Shown here one piece after another: positions 35,455 to 43,266 of a stretch of 64,000 nt of DNA. The stretch is taken from the NCBI GenBank assembly GCA_016218715.1, contig JACRDG010000039.1, positions 1 to 64,000 of the forward strand. The letters run 5' to 3'. A program made the translations under genes and the position numbers. The stretch is from Desulfomonile tiedjei. GTDB taxonomy: Bacteria; Desulfobacterota; Desulfomonilia; Desulfomonilales; Desulfomonilaceae. The notes under the pieces were generated by a model. The model did no database searches. It was not told where the DNA came from and worked only from the letters and a program-made list of their open reading frames with translations. The number at the start of each line of letters is the position of its first letter. Position 1 is the first letter of the stretch.

Positions 35455-36344
35455 CGACCTGACCTCGCAGCCAGAGCCGAGGACGCTGCCGGCAAGATCG
35501 CGGCCCCGCTGAACCACCCCAAGCGGTACCGAGGATGGATGTGCGCGCACCCGGGGAGCCTCGGTCAAAGCCCGATTGCGGAAGTCTCGGAATTTTTTCC
35601 GCGCCGTTCGAGAAATAGAGGTTTGACAAGATTTCCGGCAGATGCTAAGAAATTCTGATGACAGACGGGAACGCACCCCTATCCCGTCTCTCTCGGACCT
35701 TCCCGACGATCCGTGCAACCAGGAACAATTGTCTGACTAGTGGAACTAAAGATTCAAGGGCATTTGGAAATCGGGGCTCCTGATCCGCGCATGGGATGAG
35801 GAGGAGCGATATGCTCCTTGATGTGAATCCAACGGTTGCGTGACTCGGACAACCTCAGGGGCAATGGACGAGATCAAATTGTTGAAGGATTAGAGGATCC
35901 TGGGGAATGGTCCCGAGCCGGATTCTGAACGGCTCAGTTGATGCGTCGGTTGATCTGCAAGTCTGTCTTGCACGAGGGCATGGAAGCGAAACCAGGCACC
36001 TACCGTAACCGCGAGATGGCATTTTCAGGCCGCAGCCACAGGGGAGGCACAATCGCTGCACAGGGGTCATTCGGGCCTCCGTTGCCGTGGACCATGTCCA
36101 TCGGGACGAGCGTCCTGGGCAAAGTCCGGGCCCCCGGCTAAATGACGCAGCGTGTGACAACGTTTCGTGGCTGATCGGGCGGGAAAAACTGACCTGAAGG
36201 GTTGACAGCAGCGCATCAAACCAGTATAGAGCGATCTTCGCTCGCAACCGAAGATTCAAGGTTTTATTAATTCGCCTGCGACGTCTCGCGGGCCAAACGG
36301 CGACTCCTTCACGGCCTTCGTGATGGAGGCCTAGGGAGGTTATT
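35455..36344. other. Long gap with an orphan promoter and no convincing gene
   Basis: Nearly 900 bases. Frames at 35855-36394 (leftward) and 35938-36141 (rightward) look random, rich in Arg, Ser and Pro without family similarity. A good promoter-like sequence at 35623-35651 points into it. It might encode a small RNA, but I recognise no known RNA family. Confidence 0.4.
35623..35651 (+). promoter_or_regulatory. Orphan extended -10 promoter
   Basis: A perfect -35 TTGACA (35623-35628), 17-base spacer, and TGCTAAGAA (35643-35651) with an extended TG element. The nearest downstream gene on this strand starts 690 bases later. Confidence 0.5.
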
Positions 36345-36542
36345 TTGCAGAAGTGTAAGACGTGTGGCAGGCAGTTCACTGCCGTGCAGACCATGTCGTA
36401 TTCCGACTATGGGTACTGCTCATGGGATTGCCTCATGAACAAGAACAAACCGCACAACGCTCAGACCCGCAATAACCGTCGAAACAACAACGGCCAGCGC
36501 AATGAGGCTCACCCACGGACTAAATGGGCTCAAAACTACTAG
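36345..36542 (+). CDS. Small zinc-finger protein with Asn/Arg-rich tail
   Basis: A 65-residue protein starting at TTG 36345 with GGGAGG five bases upstream. The first half has two Cys pairs, CKTCGRQF and CSWDCL, fitting one zinc finger. The second half (NKNKPHNAQTRNNRRNNNGQ) is basic and Asn-rich, as in nucleic-acid-binding tails. I do not recognise a named family. It stands alone between long gaps. The Cys spacing and clear ribosome site argue that it is real. Confidence 0.65.
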   Translation: MQKCKTCGRQFTAVQTMSYSDYGYCSWDCLMNKNKPHNAQTRNNRRNNNGQRNEAHPRTKWAQNY

Positions 36543-37126
36543 TGCACTAGAGGAGCCTTTCCAGACTCGATCAGGGCCAGCCTGAATAGTTTTTACACGG
36601 TTATTCGATCTGTTGCCGGCGATTGGCCTGTAACCACGCAATAGTGCACGATCGTTTGCTCCTGAATGGTGAGGCTTTCTTTCATTGCTCCCAGACAAGT
36701 TTTGCAACCGACCCGTCCGAGAACAGACATCAGAGGGACACCTACGCACGTGTGAACTGCGGTCCCCGTGGTCCTGAGCGGTAAGGTCCGCGCACGATGT
36801 AGGAGGAACCGGACGAGTGTCGAACGCGCCAGAGCTCCCGAACGGAGCACGCTGACGCGTACCGGCATCGCCTTGCCCAGTCATCCGGCCGGCTTCTTGT
36901 CGCGCGGCGCGTGCCTTCGGATTCCCGCGCCTGTCGTACGGCCAGCCAGCTTGTCCGACCTGACCGAAAAGAGCGGCCTCCGATCACAAACCGCAAAGGG
37001 CTTGATTTTTCAGGTGAGGATTCGCCTCTGAAGGGACTTGATTCCGGCCGATTCTGATATACTATGAATCGAGCAGGCCGTTACGGCTGTGGTCGGAGCG
37101 GAATCCGCCGGACGAAGGTGATGGAC
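36543..37126. other. Gap upstream of metX
   Basis: No convincing gene: the leftward frames here (36420-36884, 36593-36868) overlap the zinc-finger gene or lack any family pattern. The right end holds the metX promoter (37038-37065). The 55-base leader between promoter and metX is too short for a SAM riboswitch, and none is recognised upstream. Confidence 0.5.
37038..37065 (+). promoter_or_regulatory. Candidate sigma-70 promoter for metX-metW
   Basis: TTGATT (37038-37043), 16-base spacer, TACTAT (37060-37065); an overlapping TATACT is a closer -10 match with a shorter spacer. It lies about 60 bases before the metX start. Confidence 0.5.
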
Positions 37127-38311
37127 ATGCCTACCACACCGCTCGAGACAGAGGTCGAGTCGCAACAGGATCCAGGTCCCGTAAGGGCCCAGTACGCGGA
37201 CTTCGACGGCATCACACTCGAGTCGGGAGTATTCCTCGGCCCTTTGACCGTTGCGTACGAAACGTACGGCACGCTGTCTCCCAATCGAGACAATGCGGTG
37301 ATGGTGCTCCATGCGCTCTCCGGTGACGCGCACGCGGCGGGCATCGATGAACAGGGCCGAGTTGGATGGTGGGACGGCATGATCGGCCCCGGAAAAGGGA
37401 TCGATACCGACCGATACTTTGTCATCTGCTCGAACTGTCTGGGGGGCTGCAAGGGAACCACCGGTCCGCCCAGTACGAATCCAGCCACAGGGCGGCCTTA
37501 TGGACGGTCGTTCCCGATTATTACCATCGCGGACATGGTCGACGTGCAGGCGATGCTGGTGGAGCATCTCGGGATCAGGCAACTCCATAATGTGATCGGC
37601 GGGTCGATGGGAGGAATGCAGGCGCTGGATTGGGCAGTGCGGTATCCGGACCGGATCAAGTCAGCGGTCCTCATCGCTACGACCGCGCGGCTGTCGCCCC
37701 AGGGCATCGCATTCAACTGGGTGGGCCGCAACGCCATCTACTGCGATTCCGCGCGGGGAAGCTCTTCCGAGCACGATCAAGCTCAACCGAAGACCGCCAG
37801 AGGCCTGGCCGTGGCCAGAATGATCGGGCACATCACCTACCTTTCCGAAGAGACCATGGAGGCCAAGTTCGGGCGCAAGCTCGCTCTCCGGGATCTGAAC
37901 GGCTATCGGTACAGCCTCGGCGAGAACGGAAAGACAGAAGGGGAATTCGAGATCGAATCGTACCTGGAATATCAGGGGACAGCGTTCATGCGAAGATTCG
38001 ATGAGGATTCGTACATCATCATCACCAAGGCGATCGACCACTTTGACCTGGAAAGCATCTACGGAGATCTGACTCGCGCAATGGAAAACATTGCCGCGAA
38101 GATGCTCATTCTGTCGTTTAGCTCGGATTGGCTTTATCCCAAGACCATGTCTCTGACAATCATGCGCGCGCTGCAGGCGGTCAAGAAGGACGTATCGTTT
38201 GTGTCGCTCGACTTCCCCTATGGGCATGACTCGTTCCTGGTCAAAGACGCCATGCCTGTCTTAGGTCGGATCATACGAGGTTTCCTGAATGGTGTCAGCG
38301 CGACTCGTTGA
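37127..38311 (+). CDS. metX: Homoserine O-acetyltransferase
   Basis: MetX acylates homoserine, the first committed step of methionine synthesis. The 394-residue alpha/beta hydrolase has the nucleophile Ser in IGGSMGGMQ, an Asp in FSSDWLYP and His in YGHDSFLV, with the family block SNCLGGCKGTTGP. I chose ATG 37127 because AAGG lies eight bases upstream; the frame opens at 37064 within the promoter. It overlaps metW by 23 bases, the usual metXW pairing. Acetyl versus succinyl donor use cannot be decided by eye. Confidence 0.94.
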   Translation: MPTTPLETEVESQQDPGPVRAQYADFDGITLESGVFLGPLTVAYETYGTLSPNRDNAVMVLHALSGDAHAAGIDEQGRVGWWDGMIGPGKGIDTDRYFVICSNCLGGCKGTTGPPSTNPATGRPYGRSFPIITIADMVDVQAMLVEHLGIRQLHNVIGGSMGGMQALDWAVRYPDRIKSAVLIATTARLSPQGIAFNWVGRNAIYCDSARGSSSEHDQAQPKTARGLAVARMIGHITYLSEETMEAKFGRKLALRDLNGYRYSLGENGKTEGEFEIESYLEYQGTAFMRRFDEDSYIIITKAIDHFDLESIYGDLTRAMENIAAKMLILSFSSDWLYPKTMSLTIMRALQAVKKDVSFVSLDFPYGHDSFLVKDAMPVLGRIIRGFLNGVSATR

Positions 38312-38921
38312 GGCGCCAACGCCGTTTCACCAGTTCCAGGTCGGGTTCAACATTATCATTGACCTGATCACACCCGGTACTCGCGTCCTAGACCTCGGGT
38401 GTGGTTCGGGCACGCTCCTTCAGCGGCTTAGGGACGAGAAAGACGTGGAGGGGTGCGGTGTCGAACTTGACCAGGAAAAGGTCGTCCGGTGCATCGAGCG
38501 TGGCATCCGGGTGATCAGCCTCGACCTGGACGAAGGTCTCGAAGGATTTCCCGACCTGAGTTACGAGTACGTTATTCTCAGCAGGACTCTGCAGCAGCTC
38601 ATGTTTCCGGAGCGACTGGTCAGAGAAATGCTCCGAGTGGGCTCGAAATCGATTATCGCGTTTCCCAATTACGGCCACTGGAAGCTTACTCTGAGACACC
38701 TGGCCACTGGCAGGACGCCGACGTCGTCCACCTATCCTCATCCTTGGTACAATACCCCGGACATCCATCGTCTCACCATCAAAGACTTCAGAGGCTTTGT
38801 CAGCCAGATCGGCGGAAAGATAGAGAAGGAGATCTTTATCGTGGACAATGCGTCTCGTCACCGCCTCCTGTGGCCGAACCGGCGAGCCGAGTGGGGTTGC
38901 TGTCAGATTTCGGCAGTCTGA
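38289..38921 (+). CDS. metW: Methionine biosynthesis protein MetW
   Basis: A 210-residue SAM-methyltransferase-fold protein, with the SAM loop VLDLGCGSGTLL and family blocks YVILSRTLQQLMFPERL and FPNYGHWKLTLRHL. MetW assists MetX in homoserine acylation in several bacteria; it is not known to be a true methyltransferase. Its start overlaps metX, so the two are translationally coupled. Length is normal for the family. Confidence 0.94.
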   Translation: MVSARLVEAPTPFHQFQVGFNIIIDLITPGTRVLDLGCGSGTLLQRLRDEKDVEGCGVELDQEKVVRCIERGIRVISLDLDEGLEGFPDLSYEYVILSRTLQQLMFPERLVREMLRVGSKSIIAFPNYGHWKLTLRHLATGRTPTSSTYPHPWYNTPDIHRLTIKDFRGFVSQIGGKIEKEIFIVDNASRHRLLWPNRRAEWGCCQISAV

Positions 38922-39146
38922 CGCGCGGGCACCGGGCGAACTCGGATCTTGAGGACTTGGCCGACGTTCGGAGGACCGGCTGAAGCTGCATTTTTGGCTT
39001 GATCAAACCGCCGCTGACACATATAGTCAGAGGAACGGGTTGGTTTCAAATCGGAGTTGCTGATTCTCGATCGATGACGTCTGCCGTGGAGAGTTGCTCC
39101 GGAATCTTGAGAAACGGGATGGGCATTCTTCGGCGAGAGGAGAACT

Positions 39147-39950
39147 ATGGCGCGATATTATGTCCCGGATGCCCTCCCTGCCTTCTCGGTCACCGAAGAG
39201 GCCGAGTACTATCGGCTGAGCATTGGCCGGTCCCAGATAGACGAGGACGACGTCGAGGATTTCCTGGATACTACTGTCGAGTGGCTCAGTTCCAATCCCT
39301 CGAAGGGGATCCTCATCGATTTCACCGGCGTCAGGTCGGTCTGTCCGGGTTTCACGGTGGAACTCCAGCGGAACTATGAAGACATCAAGGCCAAGGGGCT
39401 CTATGTCCGTTTCGTAAATGTCGATCCGGGAATTCAGCCATATATTGACGTGCAGAACATCACCATCGTGATGAGTGTGTATCCGGAGAAGCCGGTACTG
39501 AGCGCGAAGGGGCTCCTGGCCGATCTTGCGAACAATTTGACCGACGAACAGCTCATGAGAAAGCACTCCCTCTCTGAGAAGGGCCTCCAGAGCATGTTCC
39601 GCAAATTGCTGCGCAAGGGGCTCATTGCCAAGCACGTCCTCGCCAAGCGAACCGGGATAGAAACCTCCCCGACCCCATCGCGCCGCGCGGCCGGCAAGTC
39701 CCAGAAGGCCTCGGTCAACGCGTCGGACGTCCTGAAGGACATAGAACACGATATGCCCGACACGATGCTGATGCGGAAGTACAAGCTGTCCCCGAAGGGT
39801 TTGAGCAGTATGTTGGCGAAACTCCGGTCTCACGGGCTGGTTTCGACCCAAACCATCTTCAGGCGGAAACAGTTGCGCCTCACCCTCGACTCTCTACCAG
39901 ACCAGGCGGCAAAACCGGCTCGCCGCACTTCAGGCAGAAAACCCGAATAG
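39147..39950 (+). CDS. STAS-like protein with two helix-turn-helix-like repeats
   Basis: A 267-residue protein, unnamed. Residues 1-115 resemble a STAS/anti-sigma-antagonist fold (GILIDFTGVRSVCPGFTVEL, then YVRFVNVD). Then come two repeats of about 48 residues: 121-168 (LLADLANNLTDEQLMRKHSL, SEKGLQSMFRKLLRKGLI) and 193-241 (VLKDIEHDMPDTMLMRKYKL, SPKGLSSMLAKLRSHGLV). The pattern LMRKYKLSxKGLxSM is a motif I recall from deltaproteobacterial signalling proteins and resembles a small winged helix. A basic Ser/Arg linker separates the repeats. GAGAGGAG precedes ATG 39147. It probably links a regulatory signal to DNA or protein binding; target unknown. Confidence 0.7.
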   Translation: MARYYVPDALPAFSVTEEAEYYRLSIGRSQIDEDDVEDFLDTTVEWLSSNPSKGILIDFTGVRSVCPGFTVELQRNYEDIKAKGLYVRFVNVDPGIQPYIDVQNITIVMSVYPEKPVLSAKGLLADLANNLTDEQLMRKHSLSEKGLQSMFRKLLRKGLIAKHVLAKRTGIETSPTPSRRAAGKSQKASVNASDVLKDIEHDMPDTMLMRKYKLSPKGLSSMLAKLRSHGLVSTQTIFRRKQLRLTLDSLPDQAAKPARRTSGRKPE

Positions 39951-40136
39951 AGCACCGTGCACGGGGGGCGAGCTGACGCGAGGCCGTTCGTTTCGAGGTC
40001 CTCGGGCCGTTCGGCCGCGACCGGCCGGTAAATAGTGTGCAGACACTGGCCATCATCTCTTGACCCCAGGATGTCAGGCGTCTTATGATGCAAGTTTTAT
40101 GTCTCACGCCGCGTGCTCTGCTGCAAGGACATGCCT

Positions 40137-41387
40137 ATGATCAGACTCGTTAGAGGTTTCCACGACATCCTGCCGGACGAGACACCCAAATGGGCCTTCA
40201 TCCTCGAGACAGCGAGAAGGACCCTGGAGCTGTTCGGCTACAGAGAGATTGTCCCCCCCATCATGGAGCGCACCGAGCTGTTCCAGCGGGGAATAGGCGA
40301 ATTGACCGATATCGTGGAAAAGGAGATGTACACCTTTGAAGACCGCGGGGGCGACTCTCTCAGCCTCAGGCCGGAGGCGACCGCGGGCATCCTTCGTTCG
40401 GTCGCGGAGCACTCCCTGCTCCACCGTGATTCTGTGCTGAAGCTCTACTGCGTCGGTCCCATGTTCCGCCGCGAGCGGCCTTCCAAAGGGAGATTCCGGC
40501 AGTTCTTTCAGATCGACGCGGAAGTGCTGGGTGACGTCTCGCCTCTTGCCGATGCAGAAACCATAGCAGCGGCCCATGCAATCATGAGCAACCTGGGTGC
40601 GACCGGTCTGATGATGGAAATTAATTCCGTCGGGTGCAATGTGTGTCGTGGTGAGTACCGCGGACTGCTACGGGCTTTCTTCGAGAAGTACCTCGATGAG
40701 CTGTGCCCGGACTGCCAACGCCGATACCACGGCAACCCGCTGCGCATACTCGACTGCAAAGTAGAACGATGCTCGGAGATCGCTCGCAGTGCCCCGGTCA
40801 TCACGGACCACCTTGACCGGCCGTGTCTGGAGCATTTTCAGGCAGTGCAGGAAGCGCTGACGCTGCTCGGAATTCCGTACCGAATTGTGCCCCAGATGGT
40901 GCGGGGCCTCGATTACTACACGCGTACGGCGTTCGAGATCGTGCACGAAGAACTGGGCCGGAGCAAAGCTGTAGGCGGTGGCGGGCGCTACGACTACCTG
41001 CTCAAGGAGTTGGGCGGACCGGACGCGTCGGGCATCGGTTTCGCGATAGGGCTCGAACGCTTGGCCATGGGCCTGCCCGATGAGGATCCGCGTTTTACCC
41101 GGTCCACCGACGTCTATGTGGCGGCCCTTGGCGAAAGTGCTCGAAACGAAGGATTCCGCATCGTCAACACGATTCGGTCAGCGGGAATTTCTGCCGAGAC
41201 ACGCTATTCGGGCAGCAGTCTAAAGGCCCAGATGAAGGTCGCGGACAAGCTCGGCGCTCGATTCGTCGTGATGATCGGTGACGACGAACTGAGCCGGCAG
41301 GAGGTTACCGTGCGCAACATGAGTACCAAGGAACAGGTTCGCATTGGCATGGACCGGGTGGTGAGCTTCCTCCAGTCTCTGTCTTGA
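40137..41387 (+). CDS. hisS: Histidyl-tRNA synthetase
   Basis: A class II synthetase, 416 residues. Visible are motif 2 (GPMFRRERPSKGRFRQFFQI), the histidine motifs RGLDYYTRTAFEIV and GGGGRYD, motif 3 (GIGFAIGLERL) and the C-terminal anticodon domain (VYVAALGE ... FVVMIGDDEL). ATG 40137 is best, with AAGGA seven bases upstream. aspS follows after 68 bases, a common pairing. Confidence 0.97.
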   Translation: MIRLVRGFHDILPDETPKWAFILETARRTLELFGYREIVPPIMERTELFQRGIGELTDIVEKEMYTFEDRGGDSLSLRPEATAGILRSVAEHSLLHRDSVLKLYCVGPMFRRERPSKGRFRQFFQIDAEVLGDVSPLADAETIAAAHAIMSNLGATGLMMEINSVGCNVCRGEYRGLLRAFFEKYLDELCPDCQRRYHGNPLRILDCKVERCSEIARSAPVITDHLDRPCLEHFQAVQEALTLLGIPYRIVPQMVRGLDYYTRTAFEIVHEELGRSKAVGGGGRYDYLLKELGGPDASGIGFAIGLERLAMGLPDEDPRFTRSTDVYVAALGESARNEGFRIVNTIRSAGISAETRYSGSSLKAQMKVADKLGARFVVMIGDDELSRQEVTVRNMSTKEQVRIGMDRVVSFLQSLS

Positions 41388-41455
41388 ACCGGCGCAACCG
41401 CAACAGGTCCGAGCGCTACGATACGGAACACAACCATTCTTGAAGGAGTCGAATC

Positions 41456-43249
41456 TTGATACCGGACCCCCTGGACGGATGGGAAAGAACGCATCTTTCC
41501 ACAGACATAACCGAAGCGGATGTTGACACTCGGGTCGTGGTCATGGGTTGGGCATTCAGACGCCGAGACCATGGCGGCGTCATCTTCATCGACCTGCGAG
41601 ATCGCAACGGGCTGGTCCAACTCGTTTTCAATCCCGAACACTCAGAGGAATCGCATTCCAAGGGTCACGCGCTGAGACCTGAATGGGTACTCGCTGCCCG
41701 TGGCGTAGTGCGGCCGAGACCCGATGAGTCGCTCAATCCCGACATGGCCACCGGCGCAATTGAGATCTTCGTGGACGAGGTGAAGATCCTGAACCGGTCC
41801 GATCCGCCCCCCTTCCCGCTAGACGACGAGTTGCCGCCGACGGAAGCCACGCGCCTGCGTTATCGATACCTCGACCTCAGGAGGCTTGGGGGTGCCAGGG
41901 ACAACCTCCTGGTCAGGCACCGAGTCATAAGCATTATCAGGAATTTTCTCAACAACGAAGGGTTCGTGGATATTGAGACTCCGTTCTTAACCACCAGCAC
42001 GCCGGAAGGCGCGCGGGACTACCTCGTGCCGAGCCGGATTCAGCCCGGGTGTTTCTACGCGCTGCCGCAATCGCCCCAGATATTCAAGCAGCTCCTCATG
42101 GTGGCCGGGTTTGAACGGTACTACCAGATCGTGCGGTGCTTCCGGGACGAAGATCTACGGGCCGACCGACAGCCGGAATTCACGCAGTTGGACGTGGAAA
42201 CCTCTTTCATCGAAGAGAAGCGGCTCTTTGACATCGTTGAGCGCATGGTGACCGGAATCTTCAGCGAAATCCTTCAGATAGACCTCCCGAGGCCGTTTGC
42301 GGTTCTCTCGTACCATGAAGCCATCGCGAGGTACGGCTTGGACAAGCCGGATCTTAGATTTGGTATGGAACTTTCAGAGGTTAGTGAGATACTGAAAGAA
42401 ACGGGTTTCGGTGTTTTCCGATCCGCGATCGAGGCCGGCGGCATCGTGAAGGCGCTCAAGGTGCAGGACGGCGAACGGCTTTCCCGCAAGGATCTCGACG
42501 ACCTGCGAGATTTTGCCGCGATCTATCGGGGCAAGGGGGTTGCGTACACGCGCATCAAGGATGGCGGCGAGTGGCAGTCCCCCATCGCGAAATTCCTTTC
42601 GGCCGCCGAACGTTCCGCGATCAACCAGCGTACCGACGCGCGGCCAGGTGACGTGGTCCTCTTTGCCGCGGACTCTCCGCAGGTGGTCAACGATGTTCTC
42701 GGAAACCTCCGGAACCATCTCGCGGACAAGCTCGGGGAGATTCCTCAGGGCGAGTACAAGCTGGTCTGGATAACCGACTTCCCCATGTTCGAGTATAACG
42801 AGGACGAGAAACGCTTCAACGCGATGCATCACCCATTCACCAGCCCGCGAGAAGAGGACCTGCCATTGCTTGAGGCCGATCCCTCCCGAGTGCGCGCTCG
42901 CGCGTACGATCTCGTGCTCAACGGCGCGGAGATCGGGGGCGGGAGCATCAGAATCCATCGGAGCGACGTTCAGGAGCGGGTATTTTCCGTCCTGGGGATT
43001 GGTCCCGAAGAAGCGCAGGAAAAATTCGGCTTCCTCATTGAGGCCCTGCGATACGGTGCACCGCCGCACGGAGGGATAGCCTTTGGCGTGGACAGAATCC
43101 TCGCCATCCTCACCGGCGCGGAATCGATCAGAGAGGTGATAGCCTTTCCCAAGACACAAAGGGCGGTCTGTCCGCTCACCGGTGCACCGACCCCTGTGAC
43201 CACGGAACAGCTCAAAGACTTGGGCCTTAGAATTGCCGCGAAGAAGTAG
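41456..43249 (+). CDS. aspS: Aspartyl-tRNA synthetase
   Basis: A 597-residue bacterial-type AspRS: N-terminal OB-fold anticodon domain (VVVMGWAFRRRDHGGVIFID), catalytic blocks TSTPEGARDYLVPSR, QSPQIFKQLLMV, RCFRDEDLRADRQPEFTQLD, the GAD insert in the middle, and motif 3 GIAFGVDRILAIL. It starts at TTG 41456 with AAGGAG seven bases upstream. Whether it is a non-discriminating enzyme also charging tRNA-Asn cannot be settled here. Confidence 0.97.
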   Translation: MIPDPLDGWERTHLSTDITEADVDTRVVVMGWAFRRRDHGGVIFIDLRDRNGLVQLVFNPEHSEESHSKGHALRPEWVLAARGVVRPRPDESLNPDMATGAIEIFVDEVKILNRSDPPPFPLDDELPPTEATRLRYRYLDLRRLGGARDNLLVRHRVISIIRNFLNNEGFVDIETPFLTTSTPEGARDYLVPSRIQPGCFYALPQSPQIFKQLLMVAGFERYYQIVRCFRDEDLRADRQPEFTQLDVETSFIEEKRLFDIVERMVTGIFSEILQIDLPRPFAVLSYHEAIARYGLDKPDLRFGMELSEVSEILKETGFGVFRSAIEAGGIVKALKVQDGERLSRKDLDDLRDFAAIYRGKGVAYTRIKDGGEWQSPIAKFLSAAERSAINQRTDARPGDVVLFAADSPQVVNDVLGNLRNHLADKLGEIPQGEYKLVWITDFPMFEYNEDEKRFNAMHHPFTSPREEDLPLLEADPSRVRARAYDLVLNGAEIGGGSIRIHRSDVQERVFSVLGIGPEEAQEKFGFLIEALRYGAPPHGGIAFGVDRILAILTGAESIREVIAFPKTQRAVCPLTGAPTPVTTEQLKDLGLRIAAKK

Positions 43250-43266
43250 GAAGAGAGGATAGAGCC

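Noticed and set aside
36100-36160. AAAGTCCGGGC-like string suggesting RNase P RNA
   Set aside because: The rest of the conserved RNase P core could not be found around it; chance match.
35855-36394. Leftward frame of 179 codons in a long gap
   Set aside because: No conserved pattern, unlikely composition, and no ribosome site; kept as non-coding.
36420-36884. Leftward frames upstream of metX (also 36593-36868)
   Set aside because: The first overlaps the small zinc-finger gene and neither has recognisable motifs.
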